Positions 20,554 through 31,052 of a DNA stretch of 64,000 bases are shown piece after piece. The DNA comes from Tetragonia tetragonoides (Eukaryota > Streptophyta > Magnoliopsida > Caryophyllales > Aizoaceae). How positions within the stretch are numbered: the stretch's first letter is position 1; every line of letters starts with the position of its first letter. Under the pieces are notes generated by a model. It searched no databases. It was not told where the DNA came from and saw only the letters and a list, made by a program, of their open reading frames with translations. The position numbers and the translations under genes were made by a program. The stretch spans positions 19,229,557-19,293,556 of the forward strand of contig CM076145.1 in the NCBI GenBank assembly GCA_038025085.1, in the 5' to 3' direction.

Positions 20554-23280
20554 ATGGCTCCCGTGGATAAGGGAAAACGTCCCATGAGTGAGGAGGAGTA
20601 TAACCAGAGCCTTTTCCGCACCGGGTTACCTTCTACTAGAGCACCTCCGACTAGTCACGCAGATGGAGCTCGGCTGTACCACGATTCTTTCATGCGGCTG
20701 GACTGGCGCCCGACTAGGGTTTAGAACCGCAGTGTTCTACTACCGGATAGACAGAGTTATCTGTCTAACTTGGAGCTGGTATGTTTTCTGATTTTCCCCT
20801 TTTTTTCTGTTCAGTATATTTGAACTGAAAACTGGAACTGTTAGTGCTTCAACACACGAACAAATTGGGACTTCTACTGGATTGGTGGTCAGCTGCATAT
20901 AATTTTTGTGGAATTATTTTAGCCGTATTTATAGTATATGGGGTGTTAAGGAAAATTTGTTTGTTGGCTAGGGTGTTGGTGTCTTGTTGCAGGCTCATGG
21001 GGCTACGTCCCAGTGGGCTATGATGTTAGAGACCTTTTCAGTAGGGGCTAGGAACTTGGTACTGGGTTCGGGTTTGGACCATTTCCTGATTGTTATCCCT
21101 GATTGTTACTCGGGGGATTTTAGGATCATTGCCAGGGGTTTATTGGAGGGGTTTTGGGATTCCACGAACACTTTTCATACACCTGTAGGAGAGATGTTCC
21201 CCACCCTTTATCAGTTTGCTGTGCTGACGGGGCTATCCTTTAGAGGGCGTCGTATTCGGTACGACGCAAACTATTGGTGACAGAGTGACAGTTTGCTTGA
21301 GCTTTACGGGCCCGTGTCTGTCCACTTTGATAAGGGTCGGGTTTCTTTGGCGCGGTTGTGGGCGGCTCTGGCGGAGCAGGGGCTTACTGAGGGGCAGAGA
21401 GCCCGTATTTTCCTGGCTTGCTTGTTGGGTTCTACCATCTTTGCTCAGAAGAAGAGTGTATGTCAAGTCGGTGAGTACAACCTCGGTGCTTCCGCTTATG
21501 CTTCCTTGGTGAGATGGTGTTGTCGGGCTTGTAGGCCTAACGAGACGAGTGAGAGGACCTCTATCTCGGGCCCATGGAGGATACTAGAGGTAGGCCCATT
21601 TGTTTTTTTTTTCATTTTCTTTTCCTTTGCACGTGCTTGCTTTTGAGCTTGGAGCATATTTTCTTGCTTGTGTGGCAGCTGTGGTTCTTTGAGTATTTTC
21701 CGGCTTTCGGTCCTCACCGTCCTGATTTGAGGATGTTCCCATTAGGTTCACGGTGGATTGGTAGGGGTAACCACTCGTTTACCTTTCTGGAGCATTTTCG
21801 GGCCACCTTCGAGAGTCATGCCGCATCTATGGTATGTCGTTGTTGACTTGTGCATTTTTCTCATTGGTCCATTTGGTGTGAATGAACTTTTGAACTGGTA
21901 ACCTGCAGGTGTCATGGTTTGCTTTTGATGGTATCCCTGGGGTTCCACCCCATATTACCCTGGAGTCCTTTAGAGTGTCTTCTCTGCGGGTGGTCTTTGA
22001 GGGGCCATTTGGCTTTGTATGGTACTTGAGGGACCGTTTGACTCGGCTGGTCTATCCCTCCCTGGGTAGTCACCTCGTTCCGGAGGATCCTCCTTTGACC
22101 ATGTTCTATCTGCGTGGTCTGAGTGTGCGGGACTTGGGAGTCGTGAATCGTGGTATTGCGGCCACAGAGTTTCTTATGCTAGAAGTTGTTGGCTTGGACC
22201 GCACGGCCGTGTACCTGGCCTACTTCTTGGACCGCTTGATGCCGGACCTTACTTCTTAGGTAAGAAACTTATCTGCATCTTTTTAGCTGTATGTGTGATA
22301 TACTAACTTCTTGTGTCTTGCAGGCGGACCGTCTAGCTCCTCAGGGTCCTAGGAGGTCTCATTTTAGAGTTCCTCAAGGTCAGCCCCCAAGAGTAACCTT
22401 GCCGACCAATGAGGTGAGGTACATTGGGGAGAGTGGGGGACGCATAATAGAGGAATTCCCTCTTCATATAGCTGACGGAGAGGCTGTGGAGGGCTTGCCC
22501 TTGCCTGATGGTTGTACGGGGGTGAGCTCCTTTTTATCCCTTCTTGTGTTTGTGTTTGCTTTTGAGTGCTGACTCTATCTTGTGGCTCTCTTTTTGTAGT
22601 TGAACCGGGAGCAGACCTCTCAAATCTTCAAGCTCAAACATCTGCTGAAGAAAGGCTATGGTCGAGTAATGGGAAAGGGGAAGATTTCTCGGTCTCGGAC
22701 GGTTGATGTAAGTAGACTTTTATCCTTTGTTTAGCTAAGTGAAGTGCTTAACTTAACATCTCGATCTTGATTGTTTGCAGATGTCCAAGTCCTCGTCTTC
22801 GGTGGGGCCCCGACATTCTTCTGCTGCGAGGGCCTCTTCGGCGAGCATACCATCTGTTGCTCGTTTACCTCCCGTAGGTGTGACCAAGCCTACTGTTGAT
22901 GAGGCGCCCGGACCTTCTGTGCTGTACATTTCGGAGATGTTCTCCCCTGTGGGTTTCTAACGTTTTCTTAATAGCAGGCCTATTGTTACCCCACGGTCGG
23001 AGGTTGGGCGGATGCCCCTGGATGGGATGTGCCTCATACTGGGCCTTCGCATCAGGATATGGCTATGGATTTCCTTAGTCAGGCCACAGAGAGTTTCTTT
23101 GCCGCGGGGTTTCCAACAGGTACCCCTATGCCTGCACCAACGTATGATGGGCAGGACATGAGGCCCGAAAACCGCAGGCCCATTTACAGCTCTTCTCATC
23201 ACTATTCGACCGGGAACTACGTTCAGGGGCTGTCCGTTGATGAAGAGGCTGACAGCAACGGTGATGACGACTCTGGCTGA
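20554..23280 (+). pseudogene. Plant mobile domain (PMD) gene, antisense passenger of B
   Basis: Exons, all bounded by GT-AG and phase 0: 20554-20778, 20993-21589, 21679-21831, 21909-22259, 22324-22521, 22600-22707, 22781-22948 and 22978-23280. Lengths are 225, 597, 153, 351, 198, 108, 168 and 303, all multiples of three. The domain core includes THTFHxPVGEM-like FHTPVGEMFPTLYQFAVLTG in exon 2, and FPAFGPHRPDLRMFPLGSRW and WYLRDRLTRLVYPS in exons 3-4. The last exons are Ser/Pro-rich and acidic. Only three stops interrupt it: TAG in exon 1 (near 20722), TGA in exon 2 (21278-21280) and TAG at the exon 4 border (22257-22259). The last 'intron' is only 29 bases. Oriented against gag-pol. Function unknown. 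Confidence 0.8.
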
Positions 23281-23858
23281 GCGATGTTGGATATCCTTGT
23301 AGACATTGATCTTGAGATTTCGAACTCCTGTTTTTATGCATTTTTATGATATATATAATATGATGACTCGATTATGCTCGTCTGATCTCTAAGTATGCAA
23401 TGCGTTATGCAGTAGGAAAAGCCATAATTTGGGGAATAAAATAAAGAAAAAAAAGGTAAAAATTGCAAGGAAAAGCAAAAATTACACATATTATACCCCC
23501 TAAAAAAATAATAAAAAAGAAAAAATTGAAAAAGATAAAACTAAGAGAGTCTTGGGCTTTGTAATTCAGCGCGGGCATAAAAACTGGGCTTTAAATTGGG
23601 CAGACCGGATCAATGGGGCGAGCTGGAGCGAGAGGAAAATTCGGACCGGGCCAGGGTCAGGGCCGCTAGCGACGCTGGGCTGCAGGCTTGGGACGCTGGC
23701 GGCGCTGGTCAAGGCCGCTGACGGCTCTGGTTTGGGCTTTTTTGTGCATTCCTGACTTCTTTGGCCCGCGTTTTTTCCTATTAATAGGATTTATGGGATA
23801 CTTGATGTTGTATCACTTTTCAGACCTTAGCTCTCTCAAATTTCCCAAATCTTCTATC
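23281..23858. promoter_or_regulatory. Spacer with palindrome cluster upstream of B DUF7745 gene
   Basis: 23281-23550 is A-rich and shows nothing recognisable apart from possible poly(A) signals for PMD. At 23655-23735, GGCCGCTAGCGACGCTGG, GACGCTGGCGGCGCTGG and GGCCGCTGACGGCTCTGG repeat the B LTR palindrome core. They sit about 125-205 bases before the ATG at 23859. Confidence 0.5.
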
Positions 23859-24878
23859 ATGGTGAAATCCTTTGAAAACATGTTCGATGCCTGGTGCAAA
23901 AATCTGACCGTAGAAGATAAACTTAAACTAGCTCTGTTCCATGTCTCTACCTTGCTGACCTTAAGACCAACAAAAATATTGTGGCCCCTTCTTCGATCCG
24001 CTCTGAATTATTGGGACCCTGACCTGCATGTTTTCCGTTTTGGTAACTCTGAATTATGCCCTCTAGTTGAAAATTTTGCTGCGATCACTAATATGCCTGA
24101 TGTTCTTCCCCCAGCTATGCCTTATGTGAGAGATGGTTTTAGGGATCAGTACAAGAAATTCTTGGGCTTGTCATCTGCAGAAATCAAAAGCATGGTTCTT
24201 AGTGTCGATGTGGACTTGGTTCAACTCTGCGAAAAGTTTGCTGTTTCTTTTGAAAAGAATGCAATATTCAAGCATTGTCGCCGTCAGGCTTTTGTACTTT
24301 GCCTGTTGAACCGCCTATTGTTTGCTAATGCAGAATCTCCTAACTTGGGCAGAGCCTCATTGCTGCGAGTGGTTAATCAAATGGTTGAAGGGCATTCTCC
24401 TTTGCATCTGGTTGTAGGGGAAACTATTATTGGGCTCGACAGGCTGAAAATCTCTCCTCACGAATCTTTTTCTGGCAGCCCCCCGCTGGTTCAAATTTGG
24501 TTATGTGAGCATCTGAGGCTAACAGAATCACCAGATAATATGATAGCTCGTGTTCCTCGGGCTTGGTCAAAGAAAACCTATACCGCTGGTAGCTTCTTGG
24601 TTAGGAAAAGGCTATATTCTGAAAAGTCCCTCGCTGAGTGGGATGCCTTTTTCCATGCGGGACCTGTTAATTGCTGGCATGTGTCTTGGTGGAACTTGAC
24701 CTCCTTAGTGGCTTGTGACAATTTGGTTCCACATACTACCATAATGGGTTTGTATAGGACTACTTTCTTCTTCCCCTCTAGGGCCATGAGGCAATATGGG
24801 TTGAAGCAGGTTATTCCTCGTCAGGAAACTACGAGACCAACTATCACAGCTTTGACCAATGAGTTTGCTACGGATTGA
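23859..24878 (+). CDS. DUF7745-like protein, antisense gene of B (339 aa, intact frame)
   Basis: The longest clean gene in the window. The open frame reaches back to 23688, but ATG 23859 (MVKSFENMFDAW) is chosen because the D copy starts at the same residue (MVNFDDVFDAW). Blocks: TILRPTKILWPLLRSAL-like, YWDPDLHVFRFGNSELCPLVENF, PAMPYVRDGF, VLCLLNRLL, SPLHLVVGETIIGLDRL, PPLVQIWLCEHLRL, WHVSWWNLTSLV and TTFFFPSRAMRQYGL. This pattern suits plant DUF7745 proteins. No catalytic motif, signal peptide or membrane segment is apparent. It lies between PMD and the integrase on the opposite strand. Absence of stops suggests a young element or selection. Function unknown. Confidence 0.8.
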   Translation: MVKSFENMFDAWCKNLTVEDKLKLALFHVSTLLTLRPTKILWPLLRSALNYWDPDLHVFRFGNSELCPLVENFAAITNMPDVLPPAMPYVRDGFRDQYKKFLGLSSAEIKSMVLSVDVDLVQLCEKFAVSFEKNAIFKHCRRQAFVLCLLNRLLFANAESPNLGRASLLRVVNQMVEGHSPLHLVVGETIIGLDRLKISPHESFSGSPPLVQIWLCEHLRLTESPDNMIARVPRAWSKKTYTAGSFLVRKRLYSEKSLAEWDAFFHAGPVNCWHVSWWNLTSLVACDNLVPHTTIMGLYRTTFFFPSRAMRQYGLKQVIPRQETTRPTITALTNEFATD

Positions 24879-25221
24879 GGAAAGTTTTTGAGACCTATCT
24901 GAACTGGGTTTCCTGCGGTGATGGAGAAGCGAGACGAGCCCTTCTTCATGAGGAGTAGGACCAACTAAAGCCTAAGTATGACTCAAAAACAGGAAGCAAG
25001 AAAAGAAAGGAAGGGCCTCAAAAGGGGAGGCTATCATGTACTGAAAAGAGGCAAGCCCCCAGCTCAAGGGAGCGATCATAGGTCATCTTCAAGCCAAGGT
25101 CTTTCAAAGAAGAACTCTTCAACGAAGCCTTCTAAAGGGAAGAAGGATTAAAGTAGTTTTCTAGGAAAGCAAGTCTAGTTATGAAAAAAAAATAATAATA
25201 AGAATTTGTTTAGCTTAAACC
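24879..25221 (+). other. Possible decayed C-terminal tail of the DUF7745 gene
   Basis: After the TGA, another frame reads a basic Lys/Ser-rich segment (KQEARKERKGLKRGG ... SSSSQGLSKKNSST) up to about 25150. It may be a frameshifted extension; DUF7745 proteins often carry charged tails. Weak evidence. Confidence 0.3.
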
Positions 25222-25380
<159 letters not shown>

Positions 25381-25590
25381 GTAAGCTTAGGAAGTTTAAC
25401 TCTTGCAATGCCAGCTTATTCGTTCAGTTTGAATAAAGATTATCCCTTTTGCATGAGTTTGAAAGGAATTTTGGATTGATTTTGGCCGGGTCCCTGAAAA
25501 GGGTTACCTACGTATCCAGTGTGGAATCAGGCCACCGTAGTTCGTTCAAGTTGTGAACGTTTTTTTTTTTTAAAATTTTCGGATTTTTTT

Positions 25591-26986
25591 TTAGACGTAA
25601 CACTTCTTTAGTTGATCCATATTGGTGAGCTGACTGAACTCGATGCCATCAATATCCATGAGTCCGACTGCACCTCCTGATAGAATGTCTTTGATGATGA
25701 ATGGGCCGGACCAGTTGGGTCGAAATTTGCCTCTGGGGTCAGTAACTGGGGCACGTAATTCTTTCCAAACTAAATCCCCTTCCTTTAGATTTCGAGGTCG
25801 AACCTTTTTGTTGATTGCTCTTGCCATGCGCTTTTGGTACATGTGGGAATGGTCTAGGGCCCATAGGCGTCTTTCATCCGTGAACATGTGCACTTTTTAG
25901 CGGGCTTGTAACCATTGGGATTCAGGAATTTTCCTTTCTAAGGCTATGCGCATGGAGGGTAATTGGACTTCTATGGGTAGAATTGCTTCCATTCCATAGA
26001 CTAGGGAATAAGGTGTTGCTACCGTAGAGGAGCTTACGGATGTCCTATATCCCCGAAGGGAAAATGGGAGTTTGATGGGCCAATCTTTGTAGTTTTCTAT
26101 CATCTTTTCAATGATAGTCTTGAGGTTTTTGTTGGCGGCTTCTACTGCGCCATTGGTTTGGGGACGGTAAGGGGATGATTTGTGGTGCTGGATATTGTAG
26201 TTTTTGAGGAAGTGGCTGTCTCGGCTTTGAAGTGGGATCCATGGTCACTGATGATTTCATGCGGAAAACAGTATCGGCAAATGATGTTGTTCCTTATGAA
26301 TTTGGACACTTGTTTGGAGGTAAGGACGGCATAGGATTGGGCTTCGACCCATTTGGTAAAAGTAGTCTATGGCTACTAGGATGTATTCATGTCCTCCCGA
26401 GCCCTTTGGGGTGATCTTACCAATGATATCTATTCCCTATGCGAAAAATGGCCAAGGGGATGTGAAGTTGTGGAGCATTGAGGGTGGCATATGCTGTAGG
26501 TTGGCATATATCTAACACTTCTTGCACTTCTTGATATAGTCGTAGCAATTCCCTTTCCATAGTAGTCAAGTAGTATCCTAACCGTATTACCTTTCTGGAG
26601 AGCATTCGACCATTCATGTGTGGCCCGCACACACCATTGTGTACCTCGTCCATAATCTCTGCGGCTTCTTCGGAATTCACGCATCTGAGGTTGACCCCGT
26701 TATGGGACTTTTTGTACAGAACCCCCTTGTATTCTATGTATTGCGCCGCTAAGAGACGGATGGCCCGTTGAGCTCTTAGTGGTGCATCTTGATGGTATGT
26801 TCCTTTGGTGATGTAGTTGAAGACGTCTTGATACCAAGGATCCTCCAAAGTCATTTCTGGGTCGAGGTTGTTGCAAAAGGCTAGGTCGCTTCTTCTTTGT
26901 GGAGCGGCATTGTTGAGAGAGTTCAGCCCCTCAAATTCCTGTAAAAGTGAAAATCTGCATTCTTGCTTTACGAAGTTTACTTCCAT
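25591..26986 (-). pseudogene. B integrase, decayed
   Basis: Minus-strand order: linker before integrase (LRAQRAIRLLAAQYIEYKGVLYKKSH), zinc-finger region with GVCGPHMNGRML, a degraded core (ICRIGIGIS-like frames with shifts around 26430-26110), MIENYKDWPIKLPFSLRGYR, SLVYGMEAILPIE and the C-terminal domain (RPRNLKEGDLVW, DPRGKFRPNWSGPFIIKDIL, LMDIDGIEF). Several frameshifts. It closely resembles the D integrase in order and motifs. Non-functional as it stands. Confidence 0.8.
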
Positions 26987-27329
26987 TGCTTAAATTGATT
27001 AGTTAATGATTTGTGCAACTTTTTGTTCATTGGATTTATCAATAGCCAAACAAAGAAAGAAATGAGCAAGAGGAATTTTTATTGATTTGCAAAAAGAGAT
27101 AAGCACACATGACTGTAGAGAAGAGGGTCTCTAATTCCCGTCAAAAAGAAACGAGACTTAGAAATAAAAGTAAAAAGGGGAACACCCCCTATTCAAGACT
27201 CAACCTAAAGATTTAGCTAGGACCCTAACTCGACAACAGTTGGGGACTCAGACTCGATTCCTCTAGCTCCTGCGGTTAAGCAATTAATTCAAGGCTTCAT
27301 CGTCCACATTGCCGTCCCTTAGCGGTGGC
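26987..27329. other. Deletion scar region of B
   Basis: About 340 bases between integrase and the zinc modules, where protease, RT and both RNase H domains (about 3 kb in D) would be expected. No coding homology seen here. Confidence 0.55.
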
Positions 27330-28534
27330 GGAACCTCTCCCCTATCAATGACACCTTGGACGTCGTCTTTTAGGCATAGGCAGTCATCTGTATGGTGTCC
27401 GAATACTCGATGATACTTGCAATAAGGTCAGTTTTCACCCGAATCTGATTTGGCATCCTCCAAAGGGATGTGGGGTTGGATGTCACCTCTCCATACTAGT
27501 GCGTTCATCACGGCTTCCATGGGCGCAAAGAGAGGGGTGTACTTCTCCTGATTATGACGACTCCAGCTGGCTATCCAAGTATATGGTGGCCACATTGTCC
27601 CTTGGTCAATGAAACGCAAGACTAGCCCTTTAAAGCGCCTGCACTGATTTATGTGATGTCCCTCAGCCGCGCAGTAGGTACAGCTTAGAAATGGATTTCT
27701 GTCTCTTGGAAGGAGCTTTGATGTGGGAGTCCTTGGCCGAACATACTCACACTTGGACATTTTGTGATAAAGAAGGTCTTGGCGCCACCATGTTTCTTCT
27801 TTGGCCAAGATGACTGCGTTCCTGCGCTAGGAGGTACGTTCTTCTAGAATGTCAACCTTTTCTCTCATCCCTTGTATCTCTTTGATTATGCGAGCCAGAC
27901 TTTCTTGTATTTGATTTTTGTCATCCACTGTTTTGTTGCCTCTCACGTCTGGTTCTTCTTCATAGGATTTTTGAGAAAACAAGGTGATTTCCTCACCATA
28001 AATGAGGGGAGAGTAATCTTCGGGCTGCTCGATTGCAATATGGTTGATAGCACCCAGGAGGTTGCCGAAACTTCCGATTTCTTCAGCTTTGGGAAATGGT
28101 AGTGTGCCATTGTCTATCTTGTCTTGGATGATGTGTTTAAGGGCCAAACAGTCATTCGTGTCATGACCTTTCCCTTGATGATACTTGCAGTAATCTCCTT
28201 CTTTCCAGTTACGGCCCTTGGTACTTGGTTCTGGAGTGGGACCCATGGGTCGGAGTATGTCTTTGTCCACTAATCTCTCGAAGGCTGTGCTGAGAGTGAT
28301 TCCCAATGGAGAGAAATTCCTATTCGGCTTACTCCGAGGTATGTAGTATTCCCTGGATGAGACATTGGAGGAAGACGCGTCGCTCTTACGTTTCTTTTCT
28401 GGCCCTTGGGGAACAGGATCAAGCTTTCCCGAAGTCACGGATTTCCGGTTTTCAGACGAAGGAACAAACATCGGTGTATCCCACGACTGTCTTGACTTAA
28501 TGTTGGTGATGTCGGCTTCCATTCGGTCAGTCAT
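27330..28534 (-). pseudogene. B gag, C-terminal part with three zinc-knuckle-like modules
   Basis: From ATG 28534 (MTDRMEADITNIKSRQSWD): Ser/Asn-rich stretch; module 1 MGPTPEPSTKGRNW / YCKYHQGKGHDTNDCLALKH (about 28200); a protein stretch ending with a predicted coiled region (REKVDILEERT, 27840); module 2 CTYCAAEGHHINQCRRFKG (about 27690); module 3 CKYHRVFGHHTDDCLCLKDD (about 27410). Stops separate the modules (27809-27826; 27425). The gag core present in D, E, F and G (FSMPEVPTF...AWFF) is missing. The modules are presumably for nucleic-acid binding. Confidence 0.7.
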
Positions 28535-29717
28535 CTCGACCAGATACTCCTAAACTGTTCTGATCATGATGTGATCAAGGTGGCTTGAATCAAAGTATGG
28601 CAGAAAAGTGAATCGAACCTTAGCCAAATTTTTCTTCTTCGGATCCTATCCTGAATGGGAAGCATGGAGCGCTTAGTAACATGAAAAAGACTATGAGACT
28701 CTCATCTAAGAAAAAGTTAACACACACATAGAGAAACACATTGTCTTAAAAAAAAGTCCTTAAGCCTAAATGCCCAAATATTTCCCTATTATCCAAGGAA
28801 AGTAAAGTCTATGACCGAAAAAACAGAAAAATAGAAAAGATGGACAATCCTATTTTTATATTTCTAGACTCAAAGAAAATGGAAAATGGGATAAAAAAAA
28901 TAAAATAAAAGAATTTCGGACTTTTTATATTTTTTCGATTTTTTTGGTCTTGATTTTCAGCGGCCTATTTTCAATTTTTTTTTTGCCGATTTTTTTTTTC
29001 GATTTTCTATTTTTTTTTTTACCGAATCTGAATTACATCAAAAGAAAAAAAGAAAATAAAGAAATGGAAAAAAAAGGAAAAGGGAGAAGGGAAACTGAAA
29101 GACTGACTTCTTTTTTTCTACTAAAAAAATCCGAGAAGATTGTTCAATGACTTTTTAAAATATACCATCAGGAAAATGAAGGGTGTTCATTGAATTGGAA
29201 TTCTCGCACCATCTTCGGGCATAAGGAACTAGCTAAAAATAAAAGAAAAGGCTCATAACACGTAGGTACATGTTGGCACATAATCACGATATTCATGCAT
29301 TCAGGCAAGCATTAAAACGATATAATTACAGGCAAACATGCGATCAGACGGACATTACAACAACACATGCACAACAAGCAAGCGGATGCACGAATGTGGG
29401 CTAGAGGCTTTTGGCTCCTGTGAGGTTACCATGACAAATTGCAATTTCCGTTCGGCGGATGGTCGACACATGAATTGTAATTCTTTTCAACAATAAGGAT
29501 TGATGAGTCATGGGTGAGGAAGCGTCGATTTGCACGATAGGACAACTGAATATTCCTTTAGATATACGGGTTTTCTACGAGTTGCGACACAAACTTCCTC
29601 GAGGGTTGATAAGGGTCAAAAACTATGCCAAAGCACATGCAAATGATGCAAAAATATGGAACATGTTATTAAACAATTAAGCAAACTTGACTTTCGAGTC
29701 TCATCCTCTTAAATAAA
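28535..29717 (-). other. 5' leader of B
   Basis: No gene. A/T-rich with long T and A runs at 28840-29060. Conserved with F (4620-5112 and 56276-56803), including the CGACACAT and TTCTCGCACCAT blocks. Unlike D and E it carries no tandem repeat. Confidence 0.65.
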
Positions 29718-29718
29718 T

Positions 29719-29736
29719 CCCCAGTGAAGTCGCCAC
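29719..29736 (-). other. Primer binding site of B
   Basis: The minus strand reads TGGCGACTTCACTGGGGA one base past the 5' LTR end (CCTTACA). The identical or near-identical string follows the 5' LTRs of D, E, F and G. Ogre-type elements are reported to use tRNA-Arg; that match was not checked here. Confidence 0.85.
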
Positions 29737-31047
29737 TGTAAGGACCCGGGATTTTCGTCCAATCATTTTTATATGAGTATTGATTTCCACGGAGTGCATC
29801 CTTATAGAAAATTTGTAAGTTGGGGGTTTAGATAAGTTCGAGAGGACCATGGAGTTAGAAAGGATTTTGTAAAGACATGAATTGAATAAAAACCATGAAA
29901 GAGGTCACAAATCTGCTATCGGCATTTTATCAAAGGGACAAACCGAAGGGACAACCCAATAGCGCGAAAAGTGAACTAATCATGTTTTTAGAAAGACTCC
30001 CAGTCATATAGAACATATGAATACCCAAAAATAATAGGTTTGGGGGCGAAGGTACGAGGTGGGAAGGTACTAGGCACCTAACTCGCCCGTTTATGACGGC
30101 CTCTACTAACTCAAGTTTTCTTAATAATTTAAAGACATAATTCCCATGCAAAACCGGATTAACAACCTAGACTTAGACTATTAATTGGTTCATCACAAGC
30201 ATCACAAAATTTATTATTAACCCTTATTTAGACATGCATTTGATTGACAAGTTGAGTATTACAACGGCTATACAGACAATATTTAGGAAGCAATAAAATG
30301 CTATTATAGCATAATATCTACATTATGACTAATAGAAAATAAACAATTAGGCAGTTAATTTAATTTGAGCCCTCGGGAATTTGTCCCTGACTTGTAGGCT
30401 ATATTTGACAAGAATAGTAAAAATAGATCTCAAGTTAGGAAGAAAGAGGGGGAAGCTCAGAGTCAATACTACTGAGAATACAGGTTGTCTACTGTAGATT
30501 GTGTGTTTTGAACTGAGGGGGAAGGTCGTATTTATAGGCGCAGGAAGTAGGGTTGGACGGCTTAAAAGGAGCCGAAATTTGGATTTGGGCCGAAAAAAGA
30601 GCCGGGCCAGAAGCAGGGTCGTCGCCGCTAGCGGCCCTGGGAATATGGTCAGCGCCGGTAGCAGCCCTGGGATTTATCCCAGGGCCGCTAACGGCTGTCA
30701 GCAGCCAGCTGGATGTCGTCATAATGATGACATCCAGTCTGTTTTTATTTTTCGGAGGAATTTAAATATTCCAAAAAATGTAAAAAGACCGTTTTACCCT
30801 TGAACGGTAAACGACGGTTTTACCCCTGCAACTTGGTGACCGGGAGTCAAAAAGAGGCATCAGACGTGTCGTTGAAAAGCTCTTAAACGGGGCTTTTGAA
30901 ACAAATGGAATGAAGGAGTGTTTGGAGGAAAAACCTGAGACCTTATCTTAACTATTAAAGCAAAAATAGCAGTTCAAGTTTATAAATTACTCCTTTCATC
31001 ATCAGGCTTTTGCGGAGAAATCTGAAGGCGCGTTTTTGGCGTCTACA
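29737..31047 (-). repeat. 5' LTR of B
   Basis: TGTAAGGACCCGGG (29737) to GGCGTCTACA (31047). TATA box (minus CTATAAATAC) near 30525-30535, palindrome variants at 30622-30700. The partner of 17963-19174. Confidence 0.92.
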
Positions 31048-31052
31048 CTTGG
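31048..31052. repeat. Target-site duplication of B, right copy (CTTGG)
   Basis: Identical to 17958-17962; D integrase coding resumes directly afterwards. Confidence 0.93.
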
